Assembly (NCBI RefSeq): GCF_002206635.1
Contig: NZ_NGUO01000001.1
Span: forward strand, 1-64,000
Origin: Polynucleobacter aenigmaticus
Lineage (GTDB): Bacteria; Pseudomonadota; Gammaproteobacteria; Burkholderiales; Burkholderiaceae
Reading direction: 5' to 3'
Length of the DNA: 64,000 nucleotides
Shown: positions 34,883 to 46,289 of the stretch, in pieces
How the letters are laid out: the number at the start of each line of letters is the position of its first letter
How positions within the stretch are numbered: position 1 is the stretch's first letter
Notes under the pieces: generated by a model
Told to the model about the DNA's origin: nothing
The model's database searches: none
The model's input: the letters and a program-made list of their open reading frames with translations, nothing else
Translations under genes and position numbers: made by a program

Positions 34883-37273
34883 TCAGTCTATCGCTGCAAG
34901 CTTGGCAATACTGAGCTGCAGCCACTTCACACCATGACGCTTGAAGTTCACTTGAGCTCGGGCATCTGCATCATTACCCTCTAAACCTGTCACGCGCCCC
35001 TCACCAAACTTGGTGTGGAAAACATTTTGACCAATAGTGAATGGGTAATTGCCTCGTGGCGGCGAAGCCATTCTGGTCACGGTTGTAGAGGCAGAGCCAA
35101 CACGCCCAAGCTGCTTAGCAGGTCGCTGACGATCACTACCAGAGTCAAAAAAATCATTAGTCTCTGAGTCACGCTGACGGGTATAGCCATCTTGCCAGGC
35201 GGATCCTGAACGACCGGCATTACCGTAACTATTACCGCCATTCCAGCGAGCATCTTTCACCTTCGGAGTGAGCCACTTCAATGAATCGGATGGCAACTCT
35301 TCCAAGAAGCGAGATGGCATGTTGTAGCGCACCTGACCATGCAGCATTCTGGATTGGGTATGAGAGAGATAGAGGCGCTCTTTGGCGCGGGTAATCGCTA
35401 CGTACATCAAGCGGCGCTCTTCTTCTAAGCCGTTCTGCTCATTAATGCTGTTCTCATGCGGAAACAAGCCCTCTTCTAGGCCAGTAATAAATACTGCCGT
35501 GAACTCCAAGCCCTTGGCAGAGTGAACAGTCATGAGTTGAACGGCGTCTTGACCTGCTTGCGCTTGGTTGTCGCCAGCCTCCAATGATGCATGTGAGAGG
35601 AATGCTGCTAAGGGTGATACCTCCACCATACCAGGGGCATTCTCACCCGGCAGAGTAGCAGCACTTGCATCTTGACCATAACCCTCTTCTGCAATAAATG
35701 CAGTGGCCGCATTAATCAATTCTTGTAAGTTCTCTACCCGGTCTTGACCTTCACGCTCTGAGAGGTAGTGCTGAATGAGGCCACTATGCTGAATCACGAA
35801 CTCCACCGTCTCGGGTAAGGTGTTGTGGCGAGTTGCTTCGCGCATGTGATCAACCAAACGCACAAAGCCGCCGAGCGCTGCACCTGCTTTGCCATCCAGA
35901 GTCGATGCTGCTAAATACAAGGAGCTATTCTGAGCGCGAGCCGCATCTTGCACAGCCTCAATGGATCTCGCACCAATACCGCGTGTCGGGAAATTGACCA
36001 CTCGTGAGAATGAGGTGTCGTCGTTGGGGTTTTCCAAAAGACGTAAGTAAGCTAAGGCATGCTTGATCTCAGCGCGCTCAAAAAAGCGTAATCCACCATA
36101 AACACGATAGGGAATCGCTGCAGAAAATAAGGCGTGCTCAATGATGCGTGACTGCGCATTGCTTCGATAAAGTAAGGCGATTTCAGTACGCTTGATACCG
36201 CTATTGACTAGCGCTTTGATTTCATCAACGAGCCAAGCTGCTTCAGCGTGATCGCTTGGCGCATCGTAGATGCGGACTGGCTCGCCATGCCCCGCATCAG
36301 TGCGAAGGTTTTTCCCAAGGCGATCAGTGTTATTCGAAATCAGGTAGTTCGCAGTATCTAAGATGTGGCCATGCGAGCGATAGTTCTGCTCGAGCTTGAC
36401 CATCATCGGGTGGTATTGCTTTTCGTAGAGACGCATGTTTTCGACGTCAGCACCACGGAAGGCATAAATACTTTGATCGTCATCGCCCACTGCGAAGACT
36501 GCACTACTGCCAGCACTGCTGACATTGACGCGACTGGCATCGTGCCCAGAAAGCAATTTGAGCCAAGCGTACTGCAAGGCATTGGTGTCTTGGAACTCAT
36601 CAATCAAGATGTGACGGAAACGCTCTTGGTAATGCGTGCGAATCGCTTCGTTATGCTTGAGCAATTCATAGCTGCGCAATAAGAGTTCCGCAAAGTCGAC
36701 TACGCCTTCACGCTGGCACTGCTCATCGTAGGCTTCGTATAGCTGAGCCATCTTGGCCTGGAAATCATCCCCTACGGATAGTTCACGAGCACGCTGACCA
36801 CGCTCTTTGGCATGCGCAATGAAGTATTGCAGCTGCTTAGGGGGATATTTCTCATCATCGACCTTTAAACCCTTTAAAAGACGCTTAATGGCAGATAACT
36901 GATCTTGGGTATCCAAAATCTGAAAAGTAGACGGCAAACCAGCTTCTTTATGGTGCGCACGCAATAAACGGTTACAAAGACCATGAAAAGTGCCGATCCA
37001 CATGCCGCGGGTATTGATGGGCAACATGGCGCTTAAGCGCAGCATCATCTCCTTGGCAGCCTTATTAGTGAAGGTGACCGCTAAGACCCCAATAGGTGAA
37101 ACCTGGCCTGTTTGGATCAGCCAAGCTATACGGGTAGTGAGTACGCGGGTCTTTCCGCTACCAGCGCCAGCCAGGATCAGGGCGGACTGGGCCTGAGCAT
37201 GTTGATTGACGGGCGGGAGGGTCACTGCCTCGCGTTGTTCTGGATTAAGGTTTGCGAGGAGGTCTGAGTACAT
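34883..37273 (-). CDS. uvrD: DNA helicase II, UvrD/PcrA type
   Basis: Superfamily 1A 3'-5' helicase of 796 residues for nucleotide-excision and mismatch repair. In order: Q motif LNPEQREAV, Walker [10 protein letters not shown] near residue 36, motif Ia [12 protein letters not shown], Walker [10 protein letters not shown] near 226, motif [17 protein letters not shown], motif IV LEQNYRS, motif [15 protein letters not shown] and motif [13 protein letters not shown]. The C-terminal Tudor-like RNA-polymerase-binding segment ([11 protein letters not shown] ... [12 protein letters not shown]) is present. No Shine-Dalgarno precedes the ATG; TATAAT lies seven bases ahead of it, overlapping the -10 of divergent valS. 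Confidence 0.96.
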   Translation of the reverse strand: MYSDLLANLNPEQREAVTLPPVNQHAQAQSALILAGAGSGKTRVLTTRIAWLIQTGQVSPIGVLAVTFTNKAAKEMMLRLSAMLPINTRGMWIGTFHGLCNRLLRAHHKEAGLPSTFQILDTQDQLSAIKRLLKGLKVDDEKYPPKQLQYFIAHAKERGQRARELSVGDDFQAKMAQLYEAYDEQCQREGVVDFAELLLRSYELLKHNEAIRTHYQERFRHILIDEFQDTNALQYAWLKLLSGHDASRVNVSSAGSSAVFAVGDDDQSIYAFRGADVENMRLYEKQYHPMMVKLEQNYRSHGHILDTANYLISNNTDRLGKNLRTDAGHGEPVRIYDAPSDHAEAAWLVDEIKALVNSGIKRTEIALLYRSNAQSRIIEHALFSAAIPYRVYGGLRFFERAEIKHALAYLRLLENPNDDTSFSRVVNFPTRGIGARSIEAVQDAARAQNSSLYLAASTLDGKAGAALGGFVRLVDHMREATRHNTLPETVEFVIQHSGLIQHYLSEREGQDRVENLQELINAATAFIAEEGYGQDASAATLPGENAPGMVEVSPLAAFLSHASLEAGDNQAQAGQDAVQLMTVHSAKGLEFTAVFITGLEEGLFPHENSINEQNGLEEERRLMYVAITRAKERLYLSHTQSRMLHGQVRYNMPSRFLEELPSDSLKWLTPKVKDARWNGGNSYGNAGRSGSAWQDGYTRQRDSETNDFFDSGSDRQRPAKQLGRVGSASTTVTRMASPPRGNYPFTIGQNVFHTKFGEGRVTGLEGNDADARAQVNFKRHGVKWLQLSIAKLAAID

Positions 37274-37280
37274 CGCCCCA

Positions 37281-37288
37281 ATTATAAT
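37281..37288. promoter_or_regulatory. Shared -10 element of divergent uvrD and valS
   Basis: The palindromic octamer ATTATAAT gives a perfect TATAAT on both strands. It ends seven bases before the uvrD ATG and nine before the valS ATG, and neither gene has a Shine-Dalgarno. Transcription from it would start at or within a few bases of each start codon. No convincing -35 is seen on either side. Confidence 0.5.
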
Positions 37289-37297
37289 TTGCCTCTT

Positions 37298-40198
37298 ATG
37301 CCAAATGCTTCGAATACCCCTAATTTACCCAATTCTCAATTAGCCAGTTCTTTAGACGAACTAGCCAAATCCTACGAACCCGCTCCAATTGAAGCTTATT
37401 GGGGCCTGGAATGGGAGCGCCGAGGCATTGCCGATGCCACTCTAGATGAAGGCAAAGTGGATTTCTCCATCCAGTTGCCCCCACCGAACGTGACCGGCAC
37501 CTTGCATATGGGTCATGCCTTCAACCAAACCATCATGGATGGTTTGGTACGTCACGCTCGCATGTCTGGGAAAAATACCTTGTGGGTACCGGGCACAGAT
37601 CATGCCGGTATCGCCACGCAAATTGTTGTTGAACGCCAACTCGATGCGAAAAAAGTTTCTCGCCATGATCTAGGTCGCGAGAAATTCTTAGAAAAAGTCT
37701 GGGAATGGAAAGAAACTTCAGGCTCCACCATTACCCGTCAGATTCGTCGCTTAGGTGCATCGATTGATTGGGGTAAAGAATATTTCACCATGGACAGCAA
37801 AATGTCCAAGGCCGTTGTGGAAGTATTTGTACGCCTGCATGAGCAAGGTTTAATCTACCGCGGCAAACGTCTGGTGAACTGGGATCCAGTCCTTGGCACT
37901 GCGGTTTCAGATTTAGAAGTGGTAAGCGAAGAAGAAGATGGCTCGATGTGGCACATCCGCTACCCCTTAGCCGATGGCTCTGGACACCTGACCGTTGCCA
38001 CGACTCGCCCAGAAACTTTATTGGGTGACGTTGCTGTCATGGTCAACCCAGATGACGAACGCTACAAACATCTCATCGGCAAGTCCGTACAACTACCACT
38101 TTGTAATCGTGAGATCCCTATCATTGCAGATGATTATGTGGATTTAGATTTTGGTACCGGCGTTGTTAAAGTCACGCCAGCACATGATTTCAATGACTAT
38201 GCCGTTGGCCAGCGACATCAATTACCGCTCATTAATATTCTGACTCTCGATGCGAAGATCAATGAGAACGCACCCGCTGTATATCAAGGCTTAGAGCGTT
38301 TTGTGGCGCGCAAGCAAGTAGTTGCTGATTTAGAGACTGCAGGACTGTTAGATAAAGTACAGCCTCACAAATTAATGGTGCCGCGCGGCGATCGCACTCA
38401 AACTATCATTGAGCCTATGCTCACTGATCAGTGGTTTGTTGCAGTATCCAAACCAAGTCCTGATAACAAATATCAACCTGGCTCATCCATTGCCGGCGCC
38501 GCTTTAGAAGCCGTGACTAAGGGTGATATCAAACTTGTTCCGGAAAACTGGATTAGCACCTACACCCAATGGCTTGAAAATATTCAGGACTGGTGCATCT
38601 CTCGACAACTCTGGTGGGGCCATCAAATCCCCGCCTGGTATGGCGATGACGGCCAAATCTTTGTAGCGCGCTCTGAAGAAGAAGCCAAAGTCAAAGCATC
38701 AACCGCTGGCTATACAGGCCAACTCAATCGTGATCCCGATGTCTTAGACACTTGGTTTAGCTCAGCACTAGTGCCATTTAGCTCTTTAGGCTGGCCTGAA
38801 GAGACGCCTGCGCTCAAGCACTTCTTACCTTCATCAGTATTGGTGACTGGATTTGACATCATCTTCTTCTGGGTTGCCCGCATGGTGATGATGACTTGCC
38901 ACTTCACGGGCAAGGTACCATTTAATACGGTATATGTACACGGCTTAGTGCGTGATGCCGAAGGCCAGAAGATGAGTAAGTCCAAAGGCAATACTTTAGA
39001 TCCAATCGATTTGATTGATGGCATCCAGATTGAGGACTTAGTTGCCAAGCGTACAACCGGCTTGATGAATCCCAAGCAAGCTGAAAGCATTGGTAAGAAA
39101 ACCAAGAAAGAGTTTCCGGATGGCATTCCAGCGTTTGGTACAGATGCGCTGCGTTTTACCTTCGCCTCACTCGCCTCACTCGGTCGCAATATTAACTTTG
39201 ATCAGAAGCGCTGCGAAGGCTATCGCAATTTCTGTAACAAGCTGTGGAATGCAACGCGCTTTGTTCTAATGAACTGCCCAGGCACCAATGAAGAAAATGG
39301 CTTTGCACCGTGCGATAACGAATGTGGTCCTGAGGGCCAGTTAGACTTTTCTCCTGCAGACAGATGGATTGTTTCGCTACTGCAAAGAACGGAGGCTGAT
39401 ATAGCCAAGGGCTTCCAGAACTACCGCTTTGATAATATCGCCACCAGCATTTATCAATTTGTTTGGGATGAGTATTGCGATTGGTACCTAGAACTTGCAA
39501 AGGTTCAATTGCAGACTGGGACCCCCGCACAGCAACGAGCTACCCGCCGTACGCTCTTGCGCGTTTTAGAAACCATCTTGCGCATGGCTCACCCACTGAT
39601 TCCATTTATCACTGAAACACTTTGGCAGACTGTTGGACCAAAGGTTGGTAAAGAATTGGCAAAGCAAGATAAACAAACCATTGCACTTCAACCTTACCCT
39701 GTTGCTCAACTCGACAAGATTGACGAGCAAAGCGAGGCCTGGGTTGCTCAAATTAAATCCATCGTGGATGCCTGCCGTAATCTACGTGGCGAGATGCAAG
39801 TTTCCCCTGCGCTCAAGGTGCCTTTGTGGATTAGCGGACCACAGGATTTCCTAAATAAGGCAAGCCCTTACCTCACGGCATTGGCTAAGCTTTCAGAAGT
39901 CAAAATCTATGATGATGAATCCGCTCTAGAGAAAGATGCGCCTGACGCACCAATGGCTCTGGTTGGTAACTTGAAGTTATTACTCAAAATTGAAGTGGAT
40001 GTTGCGACTGAAAGAATTCGCCTGAGCAAGGAAATTGAGCGCTTGGCCAATGAAATCACAAAGGCACGCAGTAAGCTGGGTAATGAAAGCTTTGTGGCTA
40101 GAGCTCCAGAAGAGGTTGTAGCTCAGGAAAAGCAACGCCTTGCTGGCTTTGAGCAAAATCATGAGAAGCTTGTTGCACAATTAGAGCGACTCAAATAA
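37298..40198 (+). CDS. valS: Valyl-tRNA synthetase
   Basis: Class I aminoacyl-tRNA synthetase of 966 residues charging tRNA-Val, with a CP1 editing domain. Signature HMGH lies in [17 protein letters not shown] near residue 58 and KMSKS in [14 protein letters not shown] near 560. The C-terminal coiled coil ([20 protein letters not shown]) is present. Its length is typical for bacterial ValRS (about 950). A TTG three codons upstream is in frame, but the ATG is preferred. There is no ribosome site, and a -10 hexamer lies nine bases ahead. Confidence 0.97.
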   Translation: MPNASNTPNLPNSQLASSLDELAKSYEPAPIEAYWGLEWERRGIADATLDEGKVDFSIQLPPPNVTGTLHMGHAFNQTIMDGLVRHARMSGKNTLWVPGTDHAGIATQIVVERQLDAKKVSRHDLGREKFLEKVWEWKETSGSTITRQIRRLGASIDWGKEYFTMDSKMSKAVVEVFVRLHEQGLIYRGKRLVNWDPVLGTAVSDLEVVSEEEDGSMWHIRYPLADGSGHLTVATTRPETLLGDVAVMVNPDDERYKHLIGKSVQLPLCNREIPIIADDYVDLDFGTGVVKVTPAHDFNDYAVGQRHQLPLINILTLDAKINENAPAVYQGLERFVARKQVVADLETAGLLDKVQPHKLMVPRGDRTQTIIEPMLTDQWFVAVSKPSPDNKYQPGSSIAGAALEAVTKGDIKLVPENWISTYTQWLENIQDWCISRQLWWGHQIPAWYGDDGQIFVARSEEEAKVKASTAGYTGQLNRDPDVLDTWFSSALVPFSSLGWPEETPALKHFLPSSVLVTGFDIIFFWVARMVMMTCHFTGKVPFNTVYVHGLVRDAEGQKMSKSKGNTLDPIDLIDGIQIEDLVAKRTTGLMNPKQAESIGKKTKKEFPDGIPAFGTDALRFTFASLASLGRNINFDQKRCEGYRNFCNKLWNATRFVLMNCPGTNEENGFAPCDNECGPEGQLDFSPADRWIVSLLQRTEADIAKGFQNYRFDNIATSIYQFVWDEYCDWYLELAKVQLQTGTPAQQRATRRTLLRVLETILRMAHPLIPFITETLWQTVGPKVGKELAKQDKQTIALQPYPVAQLDKIDEQSEAWVAQIKSIVDACRNLRGEMQVSPALKVPLWISGPQDFLNKASPYLTALAKLSEVKIYDDESALEKDAPDAPMALVGNLKLLLKIEVDVATERIRLSKEIERLANEITKARSKLGNESFVARAPEEVVAQEKQRLAGFEQNHEKLVAQLERLK

Positions 40199-40240
40199 AA
40201 ATAGCCAACTAAAGTAAAGTCTAAAGCGATCGGAATTTCC

Positions 40241-41125
40241 ATGCAATTAAGCACTAAAGCCGTTACCAAGGCCGTCTTCCCGGTTGCAGGACTAGGAACT
40301 CGCTTCCTGCCAGCCACTAAGGCTAGTCCGAAAGAGATGCTCAATGTGGTGGATAAGCCGCTCATCCAATATGCGGTTGAAGAGGCGATTGCTGCCGGCA
40401 TTACCGAAATGATTTTCGTTACCGGTCGCAGCAAACGTGCAATTGAGGATCACTTTGATAAAGCCTATGAATTAGAGGCTGAGCTCGAAGCCAAAAATAA
40501 AACTGCCTTGCTAGAGATTGTGCGCAGCGTTAAACCAAGTCATGTGGATTGCGTTTATGTCCGCCAACCCGAAGCATTAGGTCTTGGTCATGCTGTCTTG
40601 TGTGCAGAAAAACTCGTACGTGATGAGCCCTTTGCCATCATTCTTGCAGATGACTTGCTCGACGGCAAGACACCAGTACTAAAACAAATGCTCAAGGTAT
40701 TTGACGAGCAAAATGGTTCGGTCTTGGCTGTCGAAAAAATTGATCCTGCCAAAAGTAGTTCCTATGGAATTGTTGATGGTATTGAAGTGAGTAAGGGCAT
40801 CTATCGCTTAAATGGGATTGTGGAAAAACCACAACCCAAAGACGCCCCTTCTAACTTAGCGGTGGTGGGCCGCTATGTTCTTTCATCGGACATCTTCAAA
40901 CATATTCGCAATCTCAAGCCTGGTGCTGGCGGTGAAATTCAACTAACAGATGCGATCGCCTCTTTGCTCAAAGAAGAACCAGTCTTCGCTTATGAATACG
41001 ATGGTGTGCGCTATGACTGCGGCAGCAAGCTGGGCTATCTCAAGGCTTCTGTTGAGTTTGCTTTGCGTCACCCCGAAGTCAATACTGAGTTTGCAGCCTA
41101 TTTAAAGAGCCGCTCTTTACTTTAG
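40241..41125 (+). CDS. galU: UTP-glucose-1-phosphate uridylyltransferase
   Basis: Makes UDP-glucose for cell-envelope sugars; 294 residues. Nucleotidyltransferase fold with the consensus [18 protein letters not shown] (residues about 17-34), [22 protein letters not shown] (metal-binding Asp) and [23 protein letters not shown]. Length fits bacterial GalU. It follows valS by 42 bases with no terminator between them and is closed by a strong hairpin, so it may belong to the valS transcript. Confidence 0.96.
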   Translation: MQLSTKAVTKAVFPVAGLGTRFLPATKASPKEMLNVVDKPLIQYAVEEAIAAGITEMIFVTGRSKRAIEDHFDKAYELEAELEAKNKTALLEIVRSVKPSHVDCVYVRQPEALGLGHAVLCAEKLVRDEPFAIILADDLLDGKTPVLKQMLKVFDEQNGSVLAVEKIDPAKSSSYGIVDGIEVSKGIYRLNGIVEKPQPKDAPSNLAVVGRYVLSSDIFKHIRNLKPGAGGEIQLTDAIASLLKEEPVFAYEYDGVRYDCGSKLGYLKASVEFALRHPEVNTEFAAYLKSRSLL

Positions 41126-41155
41126 GCCTAGACCCTTTGATCTCTTGAGAGATGA

Positions 41156-41190
41156 AAAAGAAAAAGCGGAAATATTTCCGCTTTTTCTTT
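41156..41190 (+). terminator. Terminator of galU
   Basis: Long stem AAAAAGCGGAAA/TTTCCGCTTTTT with a short loop, ending in TCTTTTT. The A/T flanks are symmetric, so it could also stop minus-strand transcription coming from the TusA-like gene. Confidence 0.88.
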
Positions 41191-41238
41191 TTAGTACTCA
41201 GCACTGCATCTGCCTGTACTTCCTGGACCGATTAACCC

Positions 41239-41478
41239 TTATCTTCTCTTCATAAAGAAGACCAAAACATCACCTTCGGTAGTGCTAGATAGGAGCTCAT
41301 TACCAGTCTGTTTAGCAAACGCAGGGAAGTCATGGGCTGCACCTGCATCGGTCGCTTTTATTTTGAGGATTTCGCCTGATTGCATGGTAGCCAAGGCTTT
41401 CTTGGTGCGCAAAATTGGGAGTGGGCAATTCATACCAATGGCATCTACCTCGAGATTAAATTCAATGGCATCACTCAT
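41239..41478 (-). CDS. TusA/SirA-family sulfur-relay protein
   Basis: Small cytoplasmic protein of 79 residues with the family's alpha/beta sandwich. The active Cys18 lies in [15 protein letters not shown], the CPxP motif that carries a persulfide. TusA proteins pass sulfur to 2-thiouridine synthesis, molybdenum cofactor or other acceptors; which of these applies is not shown. Its ATG overlaps the stop of alaS by four bases (they are co-directional), suggesting coupled translation with the synthetase. Confidence 0.92.
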   Translation of the reverse strand: MSDAIEFNLEVDAIGMNCPLPILRTKKALATMQSGEILKIKATDAGAAHDFPAFAKQTGNELLSSTTEGDVLVFFMKRR

Positions 41479-44099
41479 TTAGATGCCACCCAATCTTTAA
41501 CGCTAGCTAATGCCGCGCCCAACTTACTGGGATCAGTACCGCCAGCCATTGCCATCTCCGGCTTGCCCCCGCCCTTACCGCCAACCTGTTGGGCAACAAA
41601 GTTCACAAGGTCACCCGCCTTTACTTTAGCAATCGAGTCTGCAGTCACGCCAGCGATCAAACTTACTTTATCGCCCTGCACTGAGGCTAAAACAATGGCT
41701 GCAGTTTTTAGTTTCGCTTTCAGGGCATCCATGGTCTCACGCAATACTTGCGCATCAGCGCCATCCAGGCGAGCAGCCAATACTTTAAGGCCATTGACAT
41801 CAATTGCTTGGGTTGCCAACTCATCGCCCTGACTTGCAGCGAACTTGGAGTTCACTTTGTCCAACTCACGTTCAGCCTGACGCAGGCTTTCTTGTAGTTG
41901 GGCAACGCGATTCACCAAATCACCCGGATGGGTTTTCAGAATCGCCGCTGCTTCATTAATCCTGTCTTCTAGGCCCTGTAAGAAGTTCAATGCATTTCTA
42001 CCAGTAACCGCTTCAATACGGCGAATACCTGCAGCAACGCCACCTTCAGAAACAATCTTCAAGCTACCAATATCACCTGTGCGACCTACGTGAGTGCCGC
42101 CACAGAGCTCTTTAGAGCTACCGATTTCTAATACACGAACCTCGTCACCATACTTCTCACCGAAGAGCATCATGGCGCCCGTTTTCTGAGCATCATCTAA
42201 TGACATCACTTTTCCAGAAGTTGCGGTATTGGCCAAGATCTCGGCATTCACAATATCTTCCACACGACGAATCTCAGCTGCAGTAATGGGCGCATTGTGA
42301 GTGAAGTCAAAACGGGTTTTGCTAGCATCTACCAAAGAACCCTTTTGCTGTACATGATCGCCAAGCACTTCACGCAATGCTTTATGCAAAATGTGCGTGG
42401 CGCTGTGATTACGCATAATTTCTGTTCTTTGCTGAACATCCACCAAGGCATTAAGTACATCACCCACTTTAAGCTCGCCTTCATGAACTTCGCCCTGATG
42501 GCCAAATACATCCGCCTGAATCTTGAAAGTATCTTCAACAGTAAAGCGAACTGACTCATTACGCAACTCGCCCTTATCACCAACCTGCCCGCCTGACTCA
42601 GCATAAAAAGGCGTGTTATCTAATACGATCACTGCAGCATCGCCAGCCTTCACGGACTGCACAGCAGAGCCATCCACATAAAGCGCGGTCACTTTGGCGC
42701 CTTCATGCTTCAAGGTGTCATAGCCATGAAATTGCGTTGGCTTGCCAGAGTATTCCAAGCCTTGGGCTACCTTGAACTTACCAGCCGCTCTTGCTTGATC
42801 ACGTTGCTTTTGCATTGCCAATTCAAAACCTTCAGCATCCACTGTGACATCACGTTCACGGCAAACGTCAGCGGTCAGATCCAATGGGAAACCAAAGGTG
42901 TCATGTAAACGGAAAGCGGTTTCACCGTCAACTGTCTTGACGCCACCAGCAAGCGCACCGTCCAAAATCTCCATGCCATTGGCAATTGTCTGAAAGAAGC
43001 GTTCTTCCTCTTGTTTAATCACTTCACTGACTTTATCTTTCGCTGCCAGTAATTCTGGATAAGCTGTGCCCATCTCTTTCACCAGGGCTGGAACGAGTTG
43101 ATAGAAGAATGGCTTACGGGCACCTAATTTATAACCGTGACGAATCGCGCGACGAGCAATGCGACGCAGCACATAACCGCGGCCAGCGTTTCCAGGAATC
43201 ACGCCATCCACCACAATAAAGCTACAAGCGCGGATATGGTCTGCAATCACCTTTAGCGATGGGCTCGCTGGGTCGCAATTCTCACCACCAGCAGCATCAA
43301 CCGCTTCTTTGGCAGCTTTGAGTAAATGAACAAAGAGGTCGATCTCATAGTTAGAGTGAACATGCTGCAAGACTGCGGCAATCCGCTCAAGACCCATACC
43401 TGTATCAACGCTAGGTTTAGGCAGCGGATTCATATTGCCGGCTTCATCGCGATTAAATTGCATGAAGACGTTATTCCAGATCTCAATATAGCGATCGCCA
43501 TCTTCGTCTGGGCTACCAGGAGGGCCTCCAGCAATATGAGGGCCATGGTCATAGAAGATCTCAGTACAAGGACCGCATGGCCCTGTATCGCCCATCATCC
43601 AGAAATTATCTGAGGCGTAGCGGGCCCCTTTGTTATCACCAATACGAATAATGCGTTCAGCAGGCACACCAATTTGCTTATTCCAAATCTCGTATGCCTC
43701 ATCATCTTCCGCATAAACCGTAACGAGCAACTTATCCTTGGGGAGCTTAAAAACTTCAGTCAATAACTCCCATGCAAACTGAATCGCCTCTTTCTTAAAG
43801 TAATCCCCAAAGGAGAAGTTACCCAGCATCTCAAAGAAGGTGTGGTGTCGGGCTGTATAGCCAACGTTATCCAGGTCATTATGTTTGCCGCCAGCCCGAA
43901 TGCATTTCTGGGCTGTAGTAGCACGGTGATATGGACGCTTATCAAAGCCTAGAAAAACGTCCTTAAACTGATTCATCCCCGCATTAGTAAATAGCAAGGT
44001 TGGGTCATCTCCAGGCACTACCGGGCTGGATGGGACAATTTGGTGGCCTTTTTGGGCGAAGTAGTCCAGGTATGCCTGGCGAATTTGGGAGACTTTCAT
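41475..44099 (-). CDS. alaS: Alanyl-tRNA synthetase
   Basis: Class II synthetase of 874 residues that charges tRNA-Ala and edits mischarged Ser and Gly. Motif 1 region lies in [13 protein letters not shown], motif 2 in [18 protein letters not shown], and motif 3 in [14 protein letters not shown]. The editing domain has [11 protein letters not shown] and the zinc-site CGGTHV; the C-Ala domain follows, ending [13 protein letters not shown] longer frame starts 12 codons upstream; the ATG at 44099 ([14 protein letters not shown]) is the family start. It is followed by and coupled to the TusA-like gene. Confidence 0.97.
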   Translation of the reverse strand: MKVSQIRQAYLDYFAQKGHQIVPSSPVVPGDDPTLLFTNAGMNQFKDVFLGFDKRPYHRATTAQKCIRAGGKHNDLDNVGYTARHHTFFEMLGNFSFGDYFKKEAIQFAWELLTEVFKLPKDKLLVTVYAEDDEAYEIWNKQIGVPAERIIRIGDNKGARYASDNFWMMGDTGPCGPCTEIFYDHGPHIAGGPPGSPDEDGDRYIEIWNNVFMQFNRDEAGNMNPLPKPSVDTGMGLERIAAVLQHVHSNYEIDLFVHLLKAAKEAVDAAGGENCDPASPSLKVIADHIRACSFIVVDGVIPGNAGRGYVLRRIARRAIRHGYKLGARKPFFYQLVPALVKEMGTAYPELLAAKDKVSEVIKQEEERFFQTIANGMEILDGALAGGVKTVDGETAFRLHDTFGFPLDLTADVCRERDVTVDAEGFELAMQKQRDQARAAGKFKVAQGLEYSGKPTQFHGYDTLKHEGAKVTALYVDGSAVQSVKAGDAAVIVLDNTPFYAESGGQVGDKGELRNESVRFTVEDTFKIQADVFGHQGEVHEGELKVGDVLNALVDVQQRTEIMRNHSATHILHKALREVLGDHVQQKGSLVDASKTRFDFTHNAPITAAEIRRVEDIVNAEILANTATSGKVMSLDDAQKTGAMMLFGEKYGDEVRVLEIGSSKELCGGTHVGRTGDIGSLKIVSEGGVAAGIRRIEAVTGRNALNFLQGLEDRINEAAAILKTHPGDLVNRVAQLQESLRQAERELDKVNSKFAASQGDELATQAIDVNGLKVLAARLDGADAQVLRETMDALKAKLKTAAIVLASVQGDKVSLIAGVTADSIAKVKAGDLVNFVAQQVGGKGGGKPEMAMAGGTDPSKLGAALASVKDWVASK

Positions 44100-44226
44100 G
44101 CGAATAATTATCGCATTGGCACTAGTCAGGGGCAAACCCTAGGCAAAGCTCCCCAATCCTGCCTTACAATCCCGTAACATTAATAAATAGATCGACATAT
44201 TTAAGTCGATACACAAGGAGCTCAAG

Positions 44227-44685
44227 TTGAAAATTCGCAATCAACGGGATTTTGGCGCTGGAATCATGTATATGGTTATCGGCCTATTCTTCACAATAGT
44301 TGCCACGCAATACCCAATGGGTACTGCAGCCAAGATGGGGCCCGGTTATTTCCCATTCTTCCTCGGCATCTTGATGTCATTTTTAGGTCTGCTGGTGCTC
44401 ATTAAATCTTTAGGGGCAAAAGCTGCAATTGAAAGCATTCCCAAATTTAACTGGCGCATCATCGGCTTAATTACTGGCTCCGTAGTCCTTTACGGCATCC
44501 TTTTGCCAACCATGGGCTTTGTTGTAGCGGTATTTGTTCTGGTCTTCATGTCGGCCAGCGCGAGTCATGAGTTTCACTGGAAGGGCACTTTAATCAATGC
44601 CACCTTCTTGGTTATATTTACCTACTCGGTGTTTGTATTAGGACTGAAGCTTCAGTTCCCATTACTGCCTTTCTTCCTTCAATAA
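44227..44685 (+). CDS. tctB: Tripartite tricarboxylate transporter, small membrane subunit TctB
   Basis: Four-helix membrane subunit of 152 residues from the tripartite tricarboxylate (TTT) family. The opening IRNQRDFGAGIMYMVIGLFF and MGPGYFPFFLGILM are characteristic. The start is TTG, supported by AAGGAG six bases upstream and lack of a better codon. It is followed 19 bp later by tctA. The periplasmic binding protein TctC, which normally sets specificity, is not adjacent, so the substrate (tricarboxylate or other carboxylate) is unknown and an orphan TctC elsewhere is expected. Confidence 0.92.
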   Translation: MKIRNQRDFGAGIMYMVIGLFFTIVATQYPMGTAAKMGPGYFPFFLGILMSFLGLLVLIKSLGAKAAIESIPKFNWRIIGLITGSVVLYGILLPTMGFVVAVFVLVFMSASASHEFHWKGTLINATFLVIFTYSVFVLGLKLQFPLLPFFLQ

Positions 44686-44704
44686 CGGACCGGGATACTG
44701 AAAA

Positions 44705-46207
44705 ATGGATTTATTTGCTAATTTAGCCCTCGGTTTCGATACCGCATTTACTTTACAAAACCTGCTCTATTGCCTCATTGGTTGTATTTTGGGTACCCTC
44801 ATTGGTGTTTTGCCAGGTCTTGGTCCAATCGCTACGATTGCCATGCTTTTGCCAGCAACCTACGCCTTGCCTCCAATTGCCGCCTTGATTATGTTGGCTG
44901 GTATTTATTACGGCTCACAGTATGGCGGATCTACAACCGCGATTTTGCTCAACATCCCAGGAGAAACGTCCTCGGTGGTGACCGCAATCGATGGTTATCA
45001 AATGGCCCGAAATGGTCGAGCAGGTGTAGCGCTCTTTACCGCTGGTATGGGCTCTTTCTTCGCTGGTTGCGTAGCTACCTTGGTATTAGCCGCTTTTGCT
45101 GCGCCCCTCTCGCAATTGGCGTTTAAGTTCGGTCCAGCCGAATACTTTTCCTTAATGATTCTAGGGTTAATTGGTGCAGTTGTCTTGGCATCAGGCTCCT
45201 TAATCAAAGCGATCGGCATGATCATTTTGGGTCTGTTGATGGGCTTGATTGGTACCGATGTGAACTCTGGCGTTTCCCGCTATGCCTTTGATATTCCTGA
45301 ATTAAGCGATGGCATTGGATTCGTAGCCGTAGCAATGGGTGTTTTCGGCTTTGCAGAAATCATGGGTAACCTCGAGAAAAAGGGGGAGGATGAGGGCTTC
45401 TTAAACAAGATGACCACCATGATTCCAACCAAGCAAGACGTGAAGCGCATGATTCCTTCAATCTTGCGCGGCACAACCATTGGTTCGATTTTAGGGATCT
45501 TGCCAGGCGGTGGCGCTGCTTTGGCGGCATTTGGCGCCTACTCGGTCGAGAAAAAATCCTCCAAGTACAGCCATGAGTTTGGTAAAGGCGCAATTGAGGG
45601 TGTAGCAGGTCCTGAAGCAGCTAACAACGCTGCTGCTCAAACATCCTTCATTCCATTGCTCACCTTAGGCATCCCACCAAATGCCGTGATGGCTCTGATG
45701 GTTGGTGCGATGACAATCCACAACATTCAGCCAGGCCCACAAGTAATGACCAGTAATCCAGCCTTGTTCTGGGGTCTGATCGCTTCGATGTGGATTGGTA
45801 ACGTAATGTTGATTCTCTTGAACTTGCCACTCATCGGTATTTGGGTAAAGCTCTTGAAGATTCCTTATCGATTTATGTACCCAGCCATTTTGGTGTTCTG
45901 CTGTATCGGTGTGTACACCGTTAATAACGCCGTATTTGACGTTTATGTCACCGCAGCCTTTGGCTTGATTGGCTACCTCTTCTTTAAACTCGGTTGCGAA
46001 CCCCCTCCATTGCTCCTCGGCTTCGTGCTCGGACCAATGATGGAAGAGAACTTCCGTCGCGCCCTACTGTTGTCACGTGGTGATTTCACAACCTTTTTAA
46101 CCCGTCCACTGTCTTTAGGTTTGCTCATCGCAGCAGCCCTTTTAGTTGTGATCGTGGCCTTACCTGCAGTGAAGAAAACCCGTGAAGAGGCTTTTGTAGA
46201 AGATTAA
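44705..46207 (+). CDS. tctA: Tripartite tricarboxylate transporter, large membrane subunit TctA
   Basis: Large permease subunit of 500 residues and about twelve transmembrane helices, energised by the cation gradient. Signatures: LIGVLPGLGPIATIAMLLP near residue 35, YYGSQYGGSTTAILLNIPGE near 70, and the second repeat GILPGGGAALAAFGAYSVEK near 260 with GPEAANNAAAQ. The two related glycine-rich loops reflect the internal repeat of the family. It is co-transcribed with tctB and closed by a terminator 25 bp after the stop. Confidence 0.95.
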   Translation: MDLFANLALGFDTAFTLQNLLYCLIGCILGTLIGVLPGLGPIATIAMLLPATYALPPIAALIMLAGIYYGSQYGGSTTAILLNIPGETSSVVTAIDGYQMARNGRAGVALFTAGMGSFFAGCVATLVLAAFAAPLSQLAFKFGPAEYFSLMILGLIGAVVLASGSLIKAIGMIILGLLMGLIGTDVNSGVSRYAFDIPELSDGIGFVAVAMGVFGFAEIMGNLEKKGEDEGFLNKMTTMIPTKQDVKRMIPSILRGTTIGSILGILPGGGAALAAFGAYSVEKKSSKYSHEFGKGAIEGVAGPEAANNAAAQTSFIPLLTLGIPPNAVMALMVGAMTIHNIQPGPQVMTSNPALFWGLIASMWIGNVMLILLNLPLIGIWVKLLKIPYRFMYPAILVFCCIGVYTVNNAVFDVYVTAAFGLIGYLFFKLGCEPPPLLLGFVLGPMMEENFRRALLLSRGDFTTFLTRPLSLGLLIAAALLVVIVALPAVKKTREEAFVED

Positions 46208-46231
46208 TTCTCAATTGCTTCTCAGAAACGA

Positions 46232-46257
46232 GCCCGCAGCAGTTTGCGGGCTTTTTT
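46232..46257 (+). terminator. Terminator of tctBA
   Basis: Seven-base GC stem GCCCGCA/TGCGGGC with a six-base loop and six T residues, 25 bases after the tctA stop. Confidence 0.92.
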
Positions 46258-46278
46258 CTTTATGGGCGGGGTTTTCTC

Positions 46279-46284
46279 TACAAT
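46279..46284 (+). promoter_or_regulatory. Candidate -10 element of glnS
   Basis: TACAAT ends five bases before the glnS ATG, placing the predicted transcription start at the start codon. No clear -35 is found; the upstream bases belong to the tctA terminator. Prediction by eye. Confidence 0.4.
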
Positions 46285-46289
46285 GAGCC

